From NCBI GenBank assembly GCA_037367355.1, contig CM074705.1:434001-498000 (forward strand): a stretch of DNA of 64,000 nt, given 5' to 3'. Shown in pieces: positions 1 to 12,065 of this stretch. Made by a program: the position numbers and the translations under genes. Positions within the stretch are counted from its first letter, which is position 1; every line of letters starts with the position of its first letter. This DNA is from Neoscytalidium dimidiatum (taxonomy: Eukaryota > Ascomycota > Dothideomycetes > Botryosphaeriales > Botryosphaeriaceae). The notes under the pieces are model-generated. The model was given only the letters and a program-made list of their open reading frames with translations, ran no database searches and was not told the origin of the DNA.

Positions 1-1905
1 CGCGGCATCGATGTTGCCCTCCTCGAGCAGCATCTCAGTGCGCGTCAGCACAGACTCGACATCGTCGCCGACTGGCAGACCCTGGCCATCGCCACCCTTC
101 TTGAACATGACCTTGCTCAGGACCAGGGAGGCAGCGTGAGAGGCGACACCTGCATCCTCGGGCAGAAGTGCGGCCTTGCGGACCTCGGCAGCGACGCGGC
201 GGAAGCGGTCGATGAGCTGCGACGGAGTCGGGACACCCTTCTGGTAGGCGGCGGGGTTGATGGAGGCGATGGCGGCGTTGACGACAGGGTCATCGGCAGC
301 AATCTCTTTGAGAGCGGCAAGCTCCTCAACGAAGGGACGAGGCTGGTCAGCCTTCTCAACGGCGTTGCGGGCAGCCTCGACAGCGACGAGCATGTGCTGG
401 GTGCGTAGGTTGGAGTCAATAACAGAATTCCATTCAGCCGTCAGCCTCTCCAGCTCGGCGACGGCATTAGACAGCTCGGTAAGCTTGGCGAGGCGGCCCT
501 GGCGCTCCTGCTCGACGCGTTCGTGGACAGAGTTGGCGAACTGGCGGTTGAGCGCGATGGCCTGCTCGAGGAGCTCATTCTTCAGCTTCTGCTCGTAGAC
601 CTTCTGGGTAGCCTCCAGCTCAGCTCTCAGCTTGGACTGGTAGGTCTGAGAGAGCTTCTCGCGCTCGGTCTCAAACTCATCCTTCCAGCGGGCCTCCTGA
701 TCCTGCATCTCAGCCTCAATGCGCTTGACTAGCTCTTTGGCACCGTTGTCAAACTCAAGGTGCAGGTTCTTAATCTTGTCCTCGGTCTGCTTCTCAGCGA
801 CAGCCTTCATGGTCTGAATGTCGTTGATGACCTTGCTTAGTTCACCCTTGGCCTTAGACATGGCAGCATCATACTTCGAGCCTGCGTTATCAGCGTTGAT
901 CACGGTGATGATATCGTTAATAATCTTGACAACATCCTGGACAACAGGCTCTGTTGCGCCATCAAGGTTGATTCTGTCAATCGGGGCAATAACAGTTGCG
1001 GGGTTCGACTGTGACTCTGCCTTGCTTTCCTTCGGCTGAGTAGGAGCGGGGGCAGGCTTCTTCTCCTCCGCGACTCTCTTATTATCATCAACAGCACTGG
1101 TATGTCTACCGGATTTGGAGAGGTCGACACCGGACTTGCTATCTTCCTTCTCATCGGTAATCCTCCAGGACAGGCCACTCTTGCTGGGGATGGTGACCTT
1201 GTTCTCGCCGCGAATCTGCTGGTGCAACCTGTTCTGGCCAGCACCACCCGGGAAGCGCTTGCGAAACTCGCGCTCTTCGAAGTAGCCGACCGCATCCTCA
1301 CCGAAGGGTACGTACTCAGTGAAGAAATCGTGGAAGTTATCGGAGACGAGCGAGTAGTAGACACCACCAGCATATCCCAGAGTGGTAAGCGTCAAGAGAG
1401 TAAGCAGGAAGCGACGGAAGCTGCCCTTCTTCTTCTTCGGCGGCGGCGGGACGGGAGAGCCTGCGGGAGGAGCGACGGAAGCAGTGCCAGTGCCGGTGGG
1501 CACACCTGTACCAGCACCGGGAGCAGATCCTGAAGGCGGCGACTCAGCATTGACTTGGGCAGGTGTTGGAGGCGTCAAAGGGACTTCCGACGGAGGGATG
1601 GTACCGGAGGGCGTAGGGTTGGCGGGAGAGGCAGTGGGCGGAGGAGGCACGTTGTCAGCAGCCTTCGCGCTTTGTGTGCCAGGAAGTATAGTCTCGTCGG
1701 TCTTCTTAGCATCGGCAAAGTACCGCTATCAATGCATTGGATGATTAGCAGCCATTGACGGGCTAATGGAGGTGTGGATGCGCGGACGTACCTGGCCAAA
1801 GGCCATCTGGGCGGGCCGGCGCGCGTGGAGCCATTGGGAACCGGCCCTCGGCACGACAGCATTGACAGCGAGGTGCCTCGTTCTTGCGACGGAGATGCGC
1901 AGCAT
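1..1905 (-). CDS. mic60: MIC60/mitofilin, MICOS complex core subunit (C-terminus beyond window)
   Basis: Inner-membrane protein that organises crista junctions in mitochondria. Exon 1 is 1905-1792 and encodes 38 residues of a basic, Ser/Arg-rich mitochondrial presequence. A GTACGT...TAG intron occupies 1726-1791. Exon 2 runs from 1725 to the window edge without a stop, giving about 613 residues. Behind the presequence lie a Pro-rich stretch, a KKKK-flanked transmembrane helix around residues 140-165 (LLTLLTLTTLGYAGGVYY), then a long charged coiled coil (roughly residues 300-480, E/K/Q-rich heptads). This order of presequence, single membrane span and coiled coil is the mitofilin layout. The conserved C-terminal mitofilin domain is only partly present because the window cuts the gene. 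Start chosen at the ATG that opens the presequence. Family call is confident; the exact 3' end cannot be seen. Confidence 0.9.
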
Positions 1906-2302
1906 GGCGGGCTGCTTGGGCGGAGGGGAAGCGGCGGATGGAGAGCGCGTGGGTGTTGGTCTGGAGCTGCGGATGAAGTCGATTTTCGGCGGCGAGCTTC
2001 CGCCGGCGACGCGGCCAAGCCCGCTCCCCCAGCAGAACGTCATCCTGCCTCAGGCACCGAAAGGGCGGTTGCGCTATGCACGCACATTCAAAGACTTCAA
2101 CGACTTGCCCACCGAAATGATTAATTTGTTTTCCTAAGAAAATTTGACTATAATACAACAAAAGAAATGCCCTATATAATGTGTGGTATCCCAAACGAAG
2201 CTGTCGGCTTTCTAGCAATCGAAGATGCCTCAGACCCTTGTCCCCAGGGTCGCGTTGCCATATAACGCCAGTGTAAACTTGCAGATAGGATGGTGAAATC
2301 AA
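1906..2302. other. intergenic: SAC1 3' end and MIC60 promoter
   Basis: Both flanking genes are on the minus strand, so this 397-bp gap holds the 3' region of SAC1 and the promoter of MIC60. No gene or conserved element recognised. Confidence 0.6.
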
Positions 2303-4707
2303 CTATTCTATCCTCTTCTTGCCCTCTTCCAAGTAGAGAAGCCTGGCATCGCTCTTGCCCCTTTCGTGTCTAGCAACCAACGGTCCCAGGAGCGGGTCCT
2401 TCTGGACATGCGTCATCGCGTCCTGGTAACCTTCGACCGCCCACGGAGGTGTATTAAGCTTCGGCCAGTTGACCTATTTCCAGTCAGTACTATGATACTT
2501 TTGCAGAGATCGGGTAGCACTTACGTAAAGTGTACCGTGAGTCTGGATGAAGCGGAAGCAAACCAGGCTCACAGCGAAAGAAAGGAGCACGAGAATGCGT
2601 AAAGGCCAGACGTAGGCGTCAGGCGAGCGTCTAGTAAAGGCAGAGATGAAAATAAAGAAAATGCATCCAGCTAGGATGTATGGGACAGACTGAATGGCAA
2701 GAGGCCTGCGGTCAACAAAAAGAAGGTTGTTGCCAATGTTCGAGGTAGAAGGGAGGTAAGTGCCCAAAAACAGATCAAACGCATCCTGGCGTGGGCCATC
2801 CAGGAAGTTGTTCTTCACGTAGCGTGTGATAGAATTGTTGAGATCCTGCAGCATTCCCGCCTTCGTTCGCTCGCCCGTGCGGGTGAAGTCTGTCTTGAGC
2901 GCACCAGTGCCCGAGTAGGATTTGGAAACAACATCAGCGTTGTCGGCCCAGACGTTGCGGAAGAGATCCTCGAAAGCAGCATCGTCTTGGGCGTTCTCGC
3001 CTTCGCGAAGGATACCCAGGTCGATCAGCATGCGGCTGAGGATGAAGCGGCCAAGCATACTCTGGACAACGTTGGTGCGATCCAAACAGTCCATGCAGTT
3101 GGTGCGTACTACACAAGTCTGTTGGCTTCGAATCTCAAGCTTTCCGTTAGGGTCCCCCGGCATGTCAACACCTCTGAAGTAGCCGTTTTCTCTAATCGGT
3201 CCCTCCAGCTGCTGAAGTAGCAATGCGGCACGATGCCAGCGAAGTCCCTTCGTCTCATTGTGGAAATCGAAGTAGATGTAGTGGATACGGTCATAGCGCT
3301 GCGTCTCGCTCTCGGGCTCAATGACGGTGAACTTCTCGCTGGTGACCCGGTCCGACTCGGTGCCTTCGGTAGGCGAAGAGACCAAGAGCCCGACCATTTT
3401 CTCGTAGGCGTCTTTGACAGCCTTTTCGCGGCCCTTCTGATTCACCAAGTTGACAAGATAATTGTCACCATACAGGCGAATCTGCTCATTGAAGTGACGC
3501 TTGGCTGCCCCTACGGCGCTCTCGACACCGCGGATCTGTAGCTTAGGGGTATACTTGAGCTCGTTAATTTCGGCCCAATACACAGGCACGCTTCCTCGTG
3601 TCTGCACATAGGACAAGACTTGAGTCTCCTGGCCTGCTTTCCCACCGGATTGGAAACCGGAGCCTGCAGCAAACCCCCCAGGACCATTTGACGCATTGTC
3701 ATTCAATATAATCACTTGCTCAGTCTCATTGAAGTTCGACACGTTTCCATTCTCGTCGACGCCACGGGAGAAATAGCGAGTTCCGGCTCTATGCCTCGAT
3801 CGGCGGGTGATGAGGACGAAGGTCAGAGGATTGCCCTTGATCGAAGTGTTCTTGATCTCCAGCATGCCGAACATCACAGGCAAGATATAGGGGTCGACAT
3901 CTCTCTGCGGACCGCTTGCAGTGCGGAAGCCACTTGAGTTAGCGCCGCCATTCCGGAAGTCAATCAGATCGGACTGAATGAAGCGGTTCCAGAAAAAGCG
4001 GTCGTCCGCACGCTTCCACAAGGGCTGGGTGTAATCGCTCTGAGCTTGGCGCTGGAAGCTATTGGTGATGTCGATGGAGTAGGAGAAGTACATAGGGCCC
4101 TGCTTGAGGAGAGTCTTGAGGTAGAAGAGGTACGTGTCTTCGTCATGATCGTGCAGGGGGCGCTCGCGGAGAGGGAGGAATTCGGTCGCGGCGACCTTGT
4201 AGACCATGTGGCCCTTGAGCCTGCCAACGGGTTGGGCTTTGGTTATGACGATGATATACTTGTCTGCACACAAGATGTAGGTGAGCGAGTGCATCAAACG
4301 AGGTTCGAAGGGCAGCCAGCGAATTGCAGCGCGCTTCCTTCCGCAAGGCATTGCAACAGCAGGCTACCCTATCCCGACGGGTCCAAGTGACGGTGCAAAC
4401 ACAGTAGAGCAATGAACCCCCCCACGCTGCTCCTCTAGAATGCACCCCGATGCCCTAAGGATTTGCCGTGCTGTTGCAATATTGTGCGACGCAACCACGT
4501 ACCTAGGCGCAGCTTGATCATTCCCAGCACACCAGCGATGCTGGAGACGCGCTGGCCGCCAAGGAGCTTGCCATCGTTGAGGCGAATGTCTCCGGAGGGC
4601 CGGTCGACGACAAGGGTGGGTGCCGAGGGCGACGAGGGCGAGGAAAAGGCGTAGAACGAAGGCGAGGCGTGGACATTTATGTCCCGGAAGGGAAGGATTG
4701 CGGCCAT
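2303..4707 (-). CDS. sac1: SAC1-type phosphoinositide phosphatase
   Basis: ER/Golgi membrane phosphatase that removes phosphate from PI4P and other monophosphorylated phosphoinositides. Three exons: 4707-4503, 4263-2525 and 2473-2303, with GT-AG introns at 4264-4502 and 2474-2524; predicted 704 aa. The Sac domain fills most of the protein, and the CX5R(T/S) catalytic motif reads CMDCLDRT near residue 457 with the expected flanking RTN and NVVQ. Two hydrophobic helices at about 590-610 and 620-645 form the membrane hairpin of the family. The C-terminus ends KKRIE, so Lys and Arg sit at -4 and -3, resembling a dilysine-type ER retrieval signal (inference). The final 57 codons lie in a separate third exon; reading through the second intron would truncate the tail. 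Start is the ATG opening MAAILPFRDINVHA. It shares a 435-bp divergent promoter with the RAB5 gene. Confidence 0.93.
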
Positions 4708-5142
4708 GGGTGGCTGGCGGGGAGCTGCGAGCTCCGGGGCGCGGACGGCGGGGTGAGATGGAGAGCGATAGGTGGGCGACTATAGCAGGGAGGAGGTCGG
4801 GAGGTGCGGAGGGGCGCGGGGGTTAGGAGGGGGAGATTGGAATTGCTGGTGTTTGATGCACATGTGGCAGTTGCGCGGCGGCAGGCACGGGGGCGCAGGC
4901 CATGACGATGCCGGCGCCGACCAGCAGCGCAGCGCAGCGCAGCGCAAGCCACACCCTTGCCAAGCCATTCGTACGCTGCCCGGACAAGCTCCACCAGCAC
5001 CCAACGTCCACACCTCAGATCTACACCACCACCCGCCCGCCTCAACGCCCTATCCCATCCCGAGCATCCAACCACCGCCGCACCTGCTCCCACCCGCTAC
5101 CGCTGTTGCTCCCTGTCCTCCTCCGCTCCCCGCGCCACCGCC
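4708..5142. promoter_or_regulatory. divergent promoter region between SAC1 and RAB5
   Basis: 435 bp between two start codons pointing away from each other. The RAB5-proximal half is strongly C/T-rich, as is common in fungal housekeeping leaders. No defined box recognised. Confidence 0.5.
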
Positions 5143-6032
5143 ATGTCCGCACGAGTCCAGCCAGGCGGCCGTCCAGGCGGCTCCAGGTTCGCACAGTTCA
5201 AGCTGGTGCTGCTGGGTAAGTGTTCCGTCTACGCTGCGAGGCGCTCTAAAGAGAGCCCGAGTGCTGACTGTGCGTAGGAGAGTCCGCCGTTGGAAAGGTT
5301 TGCCCCGCCCCTCGACTAGCGGTCACGCCCGCCATACTGATACGCCGCGCAGAGTTCGCTCGTCCTGCGCTTCGTCAAGGTGCGCCGCTCGCCCTCCCCA
5401 GTGCCCGCCCGCTCGGTGCTGACTCCCGCCGCAGGACCAGTTTGACGACTACCGCGAGTCGACCATCGGCGCTGCCTTCCTGACCCAGACCATCGCCCTC
5501 GACGACAACACCACCGTCAAGTTCGAGATATGGGATACCGCAGGCCAGGAGCGCTACAAGTCGCTGGCTCCCATGTACTACCGTAACGCCAACTGCGCCG
5601 TCGTCGTTTACGACATCACCCAGGCCGTGAGTATCCCCGCGCCCCCTTCCGTCGGTGCCTGGTAGTGACCGCTCTTTGCCGCAGTCGTCGCTAGACAAAG
5701 CGAAAGCTTGGGTCAAGGAACTCCAGCGCCAGGCCAACGAGAACATCGTCATCGCCCTTGCCGGCAACAAGCTCGACTTGGTCACCGAGAACCCCGACAA
5801 GCGCGCAATACCCGCTGCCGACGCCGAGCAGTACGCCAGGGAGGCCGGCCTGCTGTTCTTCGAAACCTCGGCCAAGACCGCCGAGAACGTGCGGGAACTG
5901 TTCACCGCCATCGCGAAGAAGCTGCCGCTCGATCAGGCCGGCCCCCGCAGCATCAGGTCCGGCCCGCGTCCTGGCGTCGATCTGCGGCCCGAGGCAACCA
6001 GCGGCCAGGGCGCTGCCGGCTGCAACTGCTAG
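5143..6032 (+). CDS. RAB5-family small GTPase (Vps21/Ypt5 type)
   Basis: Early-endosome Rab GTPase controlling endocytic vesicle tethering and fusion. Five exons: 5143-5215, 5278-5297, 5353-5379, 5435-5626, 5685-6032; predicted 219 aa. All G motifs are present: P-loop GESAVGKSS, switch I ending STIGAAF (typical of RAB5), WDTAGQE, NKLD, and ETSAK. The C-terminus ends in CNC, fitting double geranylgeranylation. Exons 2 and 3 are only 20 and 27 nt and together encode the P-loop and the following helix; every junction has GT/AG borders and only this splicing restores the frame. Start ATG at 5143 gives the short basic N-terminus usual for RAB5. Which fungal RAB5 paralogue this is (Vps21-like or Ypt52-like) cannot be decided here. 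Confidence 0.95.
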
Positions 6033-7185
6033 CCTATTTCCCTCTTCGTCCCTCATCTTCGCTATTCCCCCATTTGCTATGGACAGATCATGACTCGAGC
6101 CGGAAGTGTGCTGGTGGTTGATGGCTTTACCCTTGTCATCAGTCACTCTTGGTAGTTGGGGTTCGGGCGTGGTGGTTTGCGTCTGCGTACGTTGTCGTTT
6201 CTTATCACAGTCAATACACTAATGATTTTCACATTTTCTTGACGGTCGTTTATGTCACGAGGAGTAGCACTCAAGCATGTTGTTATTTACAGTTAGACCA
6301 GGTACAATGGATGAAGCTGCTGAGCTGACCCTTTGGGCCCCAGAAGACTTGCTTGAGTGTTTTTTCCTGAGTCCCTGTATAGTTTGGTAGATCTCGTCCT
6401 AGCAAGGAGTCCTTCCGAGATGGGCGGCGCAGATGGTCTTGTTTCTCAATTGCTCACGATTTTCCATTTTTCCACCTTGTGTTTTTCCCTTGTCTCAATT
6501 TGTGTTTCTAGTACTGGAATGTGAAAACGCCCGTTATGATGATCAGCGGAGTCTAGTTCCATTTTGGATAACAGGGCACACATTGACACGCCTAAGACAA
6601 TAACTTCAGTACGCGGGACCTTCTCGAGCTTGGAAAAAACGTGGTCTCAGACGCGTGCTTGCGCATGGGCTTTTAATTCAACCCTGGGTCCCGCGATCGA
6701 GCACACCACTGCATTGAGGAACCGGACTTTTTTTTTTTTTTGACTCAATCCCTGGCGACACGTTGTGCTTACGTAGCGGGCCTAGTCTGCCCGATTTGGT
6801 GATCACGCAACCGAAGACGCGTTTGCCAAAATGGTCTGCCTTTCTCTGATTCCACTCAAGCATTACGGTGGACACGTTCAAATAACTTTTATATGAGTAA
6901 GTTTCACTACAATGACTATGAATGAAGGAGCAGCTTTCAAGCCCACGGCTCCCAATATGACGGATTTAAGTATCAAACGAGCTCACGAACGATACCTACG
7001 GTGTAACAAGCTATAGCTTCATCTCGTTGAGTCAGGAGGACTAAGGGAAAAACATAGAAAGGAAAAATACGTATGCGAAGCACTCAAAAAAGTATCTATA
7101 CCAATTATCTCGAGAAGCAAACAAACCTCCACCACCATCTCCACAAGCTTCCAGACCCCAAAAGACACCATCAAAAGCACCTCAC
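6033..7185. other. intergenic, 3' sides of RAB5 and amidase
   Basis: 1.15 kb between convergent genes. It has a T-tract at about 6728-6741 and no coding pattern that I can support. Confidence 0.6.
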
Positions 7186-9156
7186 TCACAACCCCAACAC
7201 ATCCCCAATCTCCGTCGTTGGCTCCAGGTACCTAACGCCCTTCTCCCTTGCCCCAGCCCGCTGCTCAAACGCATACGCCAGCCCCACCAGTTTCTCCTCA
7301 CTCCACCTCTCCCCCAAGAAGCTCAACCCGAACGGAATCCCCGGCGCCTCGTCTATCAAGCCCCTGCCGCTCTCCACGACCGTCTGGTTCGCCGGGTAAA
7401 AGCCCAACGGCACCGTCACGACCGGCGCGCCCACGATGGCGGGCACGCCGGGGCTGACGCTGGTCGGCAGCACGACGGCGTCGAGGCTCCCGCGGGCCAG
7501 CGCGCCGAGCACGCCGCCCTCGCCGCCGAGGAACAGGTCCGCGGCGTAGGCGTCCCAGAAGCGGGGGTCGGTGTTGTCCCAGCCCTGGGCGTCGAGCGCG
7601 TCGTCCCAGACGCCGGTGTCGCGGTCGGGGTAGTCCTCGGGCGGGGAGGCGCGGGTGAAGGCGCGGACGGCGCGCAGGTCGGACACGTTGGCCGGGTTGA
7701 GGGCGAGCGCGGCCAGGTAGGCCTTCAGGTTGGCCAGGAAGTCGGCGTTGAGGACGAGCGTCTCGTTGCTCGACGCGACGTACTGGTCGAAGGCGGTGAA
7801 GTTGGCGTCCGGCACGATGGTCGCGCCGCCGGCGGCGAGCACGGGGAGCGCGGCCTCGAAGGCGCGGAGCTCGGCGGGCGCGAGGAGGGAGGAGTAGGTT
7901 TCGAGCACGTTGGTTGGGACGCCGATGCGGGCGCCGCGCAGGGCGGAGGCGTCGCACGCGGCGACGTAGTCGGGGAGGGAGGTGTTGAGGAAGGGGGACG
8001 CGAGCGTGTAGTTGTCGTACGGGTCCGGGCCGGCGATGGCGGAGAGGATGTAGGCGGCGTCTTTGACGGTGCGCGCCATGGGGCCGACGGTGTCTTGGTG
8101 CTCGGAGATGGGGATGACGAGGTTGCGAGAGGTGAGGCCGACGGTGGGCTTGATGCCCGCAAGGTTATTCTTATTGGAGGGGGAAAGGATGGAGCCATCG
8201 GTCTAGATGATGGGAAATTCCTGTCAGTATGTCCATGAGACCGAATAGTTGAAGCTTCAACAAAGGTTTGGCTTTATCAGCTCGTAAAAAGGAGGCAGGT
8301 AGCATACCTCAGTTCCCAGAGAAGCTAGAGCAAGTCCAAGGTCAGATGCAACACCACTCCCGCTCGAGCTTCCGCTTGGGTCCTGATTCGGGTAGTACGC
8401 GGCAGTGACTTGACCACCGTATGCGGACCATCCATTAGTCGAATTGTTGGAGCGAAAGTTGGCCCATTGGCTAAGACCGGTTTTCCCTAAGATGACGGCG
8501 CCAGCTTCACGGAGCTTGCGAGCTACTGCAGCATCACGAGGGACCTTTGCTCCGAGGAGAGCATATGAGCCAGCTGAAAATCAAAATTAGCAAAACGTTG
8601 CTTTTTCAGTGAAGGACGCAGATGACATACCGGTGTTGTTCATCTTGTCCTTAGTGGCGATGTTGTTCTTGATAAGGATAGGGATTCCGTGCAGAGGACT
8701 GAACAGAAAGTCAACGAGGATTTGAATATGCAGATTGAACAGCGACTTGGACTCACCCGCGACTGGTGCCATTGCCTCTCTCTGCATCGAGCTGGCGTGC
8801 GATCTGGATGGCATCCGGGTTGAGTTCCGTGACCGCGTGCACGGTTTCATTGACTTCTGCGATACGGGCGATGTATGCCTTTGTAGGTGTTGGTAGTCTG
8901 ACATCTGGATCTACAGGTCTGATACATACATTCACCAAATCTACACTCGTAAAAAGGCCGGCATCCAACCCAGTTTGCAGGTCCTCGATCGTGGCATCGA
9001 TGAGGCTGGGAATAGGTACCACTTTGACTGACCCATATGTTAGCGAGATTCTAAGCAGTTGGCAAGATCTATCCGGGGCGTACTTGTTTCTTTGCTATAG
9101 CTGTGAGACAACAGCAGACTGAAAAGAGCGACGAAAAGAATGCGAATTAAAGCCAT
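7186..9156 (-). CDS. secreted amidase-signature-family hydrolase
   Basis: Amidase signature enzyme, hydrolysing a C-N amide bond; the substrate is unknown. Six exons: 9156-9084, 9027-8930, 8878-8757, 8698-8631, 8573-8308, 8202-7186; predicted 547 aa. The catalytic Ser-cisSer-Lys triad can be read: Lys in PILIKNNIAT, the cis-Ser in the Gly/Ser loop DPSGSSSGSG, and the nucleophile Ser in GTETDGS, which is split by the last intron. Residues 1-21 (MALIRILFVALFSLLLSHSYS) are a clear signal peptide, and several N-X-S/T sequons follow, so an extracellular or vacuolar enzyme is likely. The last exon is much GC-richer than the first ones. A TATATATAA stretch lies about 305 bp upstream at 9461-9469. 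Fungal enzymes of this group are often annotated as Glu-tRNA amidotransferase A-like, but the signal peptide argues against that role. Confidence 0.9.
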
Positions 9157-10987
9157 TCCGGCAAAAGAAGAGCAGGTAGCAAAAGAGAGACGAGTTGGTA
9201 TGGTTACTCGACGAAGACAACTCAAGCCGGTTTAATAGCTGTTCCCTGCCCGTCAAGACAAGGGGGCTGGCGGGACTTTCGGCAGCAAGGCTGAACCACT
9301 TCCCAATTGAACACCTGAAGCAGCAGAAGCACTGACAAGAGGCTGACTCGAGCAAGAGACAGTGGCTGGGATGCACGGAACACTCATCTATCACCGGAGA
9401 GAATGAGGCTCCACGAGAGAGAGATTCCAGGAGCAAGAAACGGCGGGAGAGGAAAAACCATATATATAACAGGGATGCGGCGGGAGAGCGGGGACGGAAC
9501 GAAGACAGCAGAAGATCAACAATAAAACCACTTACACCACCACGACCTGTACCTTATCGCAACGGAAAGCAGCAGCGGCAGGAGAGCAAGCCACGCAGCG
9601 GGATGCTTCAGGCGAGCCGTCGTCGTGAACAACATGGTCCTCTGCCGTCATCTACTACCGTATACTACCTGTCAACGGGCGATCATCAACCCGTCCACGA
9701 GCCAACAATTGAGCCGCTTTGTTTCGCTGACAGCGGGGGCCCGCGTTGTGTGAATCACAGCTCTTACTGATGGCTCTTCCCGGAGATAAAACGAAACGCA
9801 GCGCCTCAGTGGCCCAGCCGCACCCGCAGCGACAGCAACGGCAGAGACAGGGAGAGGGGAAAGCAGAGAGAGATAGACGGCGTCATCACCACCCGTTCCT
9901 GGCCTTGGCTTGTCTCCCCCCCACCGGCTGATAATCGATAAGCATTTAGACTTCCGCAACTTCCATAATTGTGCACTCGCATGTCTACTGTTATGCGAAA
10001 AACGAGGAATATTGCAAATTCCGTAAACAAATAACCAAGGTGCATTAAATCCGGTCAACAAGGATGCGGGAAAGCATGGAGACGAAGAGACAGACGGGCG
10101 AAGCGCGCTATACCCAAACAGGAAGCTGATAATGGCACATCAGCCCTCTGTTCCTCGGAGCAACGACATCAACGTCGACCGGTCGACCCGCGCGCTGCGA
10201 AGACGACAAGAGCCGCGGCTTGGACAGGGCTCGGCAAGCAACCCCTACGAACCGAGAGCGCTACGCCTTGAACTACCGAGGACGACGGGGTGCCTGCCTC
10301 CAACAGGCGAATCTGGAATCTCGCAAGCATAGAACCCAGCATCTCGATTTACTCGCCATCTTGGTGAGGCAACCAGAGGGGTCTATGCAGGTCTACGATT
10401 TAGACTCTCGAGCTTCCGGATCTCGACGGAGCGAGGCAGGGAATGACGGGCTCGACAGGCAAACCGGCCGACTGGGCAGTAGCAGCAGCCGCACACGGGA
10501 ACAAGAAGATCAGGGACGTTTTACTCCAAATTGTGGCTTGCTTCAGCTAGATGGGTAAGTTGATCCGCCCTCGGGTCGGTAACAGAACCTTGCTGGCCTA
10601 GATTCCTACTTTAACATGCCGTCATTGTCTGCAGGTACGTTAAGCGAAGCAAGTTGTATCTCACGAATGACAACGCTGATAGGATCGTCTGAAAAGTCCA
10701 TGGTCATATCCATTGAAGTAAGGTATCGCGCTGGGTATCTATAACCTGCATTCCGAACAGTTCCCATAATTTGCGAATCCCTTTTTTGTTGTAACTCGAA
10801 CGATTCCCGATTATGTCCCATCCCATAGAAAAAACGCCAATGCTCGTCGTCATATCGGGGAGAGAAAAAGCCATCCGGATCAGTAATTCTGTACAAAGAA
10901 AAAGCCCAATAAGGAAAAAAAAATATCATGCATCATCCGCTCAGAGCAGCAGCGCTGCACAAGCCGGAATATCCGCCACCAGCACCG
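9157..10987. other. intergenic: amidase promoter and SUR7-like 3' region
   Basis: 1.8 kb between an upstream-facing amidase promoter (TATATATAA at 9461-9469) and the 3' end of the next minus-strand gene. Short open frames at 10132-10558 (+) and 10606-10929 (-) show no recognisable domain, so I do not call genes. Confidence 0.5.
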
Positions 10988-12065
10988 TTAAACGCGGTTG
11001 TCATGCCTGAACGGCTCATACGCGGTCTGGGCCTTGTTACCATGCATGTCGCTCAGGGGCACGGTACCGGAAGTCTGCTGCTGGTGTGCACCACCGAAAG
11101 GCGAGTGCACGCGCTCGTAGGTGTAGGGCGTCTTCTCGACCGTCATCTTGCGGCCAGAGCGGCGGTCGCTCTTTCCGGAGCAGCAGCACGTCGACAGGAC
11201 CCAGAAGAGACCGGCGGCGATGGAGAAGGCGGCAGCCAACCAGGTGATGGCCATCATCTTGCCGCCCAAGCTAGCCTTGATGTTGTACGCCTTGAAGACA
11301 GAGTTGAAGGTTCCCACGAGAGTACCGTACAGCGCGGTGGCGGTGACGGAGGCGGCGATGGTGAATATCGTGGCGACCTGACGGGAAATGCTGTTAGTGT
11401 GGATTTAAGAATACGAGGTGGAGGGCCTAAACTTACGGAAGCAACGATCGAAGTGACGAAGCTGCCCCAGCGCGAGAAGATGGCGAGAATGCCGACGAGG
11501 AGCTCGGCGAGCGTGGCGAAGAAGGCGACGGCGTAAGCGGCAAACATCCAGTTGGCAACCTTCTTGTAGATCTTGAGGCCATCCTCCAACTTATCCGGAA
11601 TCAAGTCTTCAGCGGCGGTGTTGTTCAGGCCCCAAACCTCGACGGGGTTGAACCAGAACGACGCCTTGCGGCCCGAGCAGTAGGTGATCTGGTCGCCGCC
11701 AGTGGAGTTGTCATTGCCGGAGCAGTAGTTCCAGATGCCGACCGTGTAGGTATCGCTCAGGTTGTTGTTGGCGCTGGTGGTCAGAGCGGAGAGCAGGTCG
11801 TCGTCAATGTCGGTGCCGGGGACGTCTATCGACGATAGCGAGGATATGTTACTTCTAAATTCCGATAGGTCGGCCTGGAGGTAAAATTAGAATTTGACGG
11901 CGAGACGAAGCCGGAGGATAAACTCAGCTTCATGAAGTAAATGGAGGTAAGGTTGTCGTCGTTCTTGTTCCAGTTGCCTAGGAACACGAGCACCAGGCAG
12001 ATGAAGGCCGCCAGTGACAACGCCATAGGCGTGAAAATACACGCGAAACGGCCGACCTTGCCCAT
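10988..12065 (-). CDS. SUR7/PalI-family integral membrane protein
   Basis: Tetraspan plasma-membrane protein of the SUR7/PalI (fungal pH-response and eisosome-associated) family. Exons 12065-about 11928, 11874-11437 and 11377-10988; predicted about 321 aa. A first helix (residues about 12-32) is followed by a large extracellular loop with NxS/T sites and the family-typical pattern WNYCSG...YCSG...FWFNP. Three further helices follow (AAYAVAFFATLAELLVGILAIF, a segment after TSIVASV, and AITWLAAAFSIAAGLFWVLSTCCC), then a cytosolic tail. The Cys run after the last helix is a plausible palmitoylation site. The second intron (11378-11436) is canonical. The first is not: keeping the frame requires a join from AAG at 11928 to GCC at 11874, but the intron would then begin CTGAGT rather than GT. 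Either the splice site is unusual or a base is wrong here. Confidence 0.85.

Noticed and set aside
6640..6830. Possible tRNA-like stretch
   Set aside because: No acceptable A box plus TTCRA B box with matching stems on either strand.
10132..10558. Two overlapping + frames of 66 and about 110 codons
   Set aside because: Polar, Arg-rich translations without recognisable motifs; no intron that would join them convincingly.
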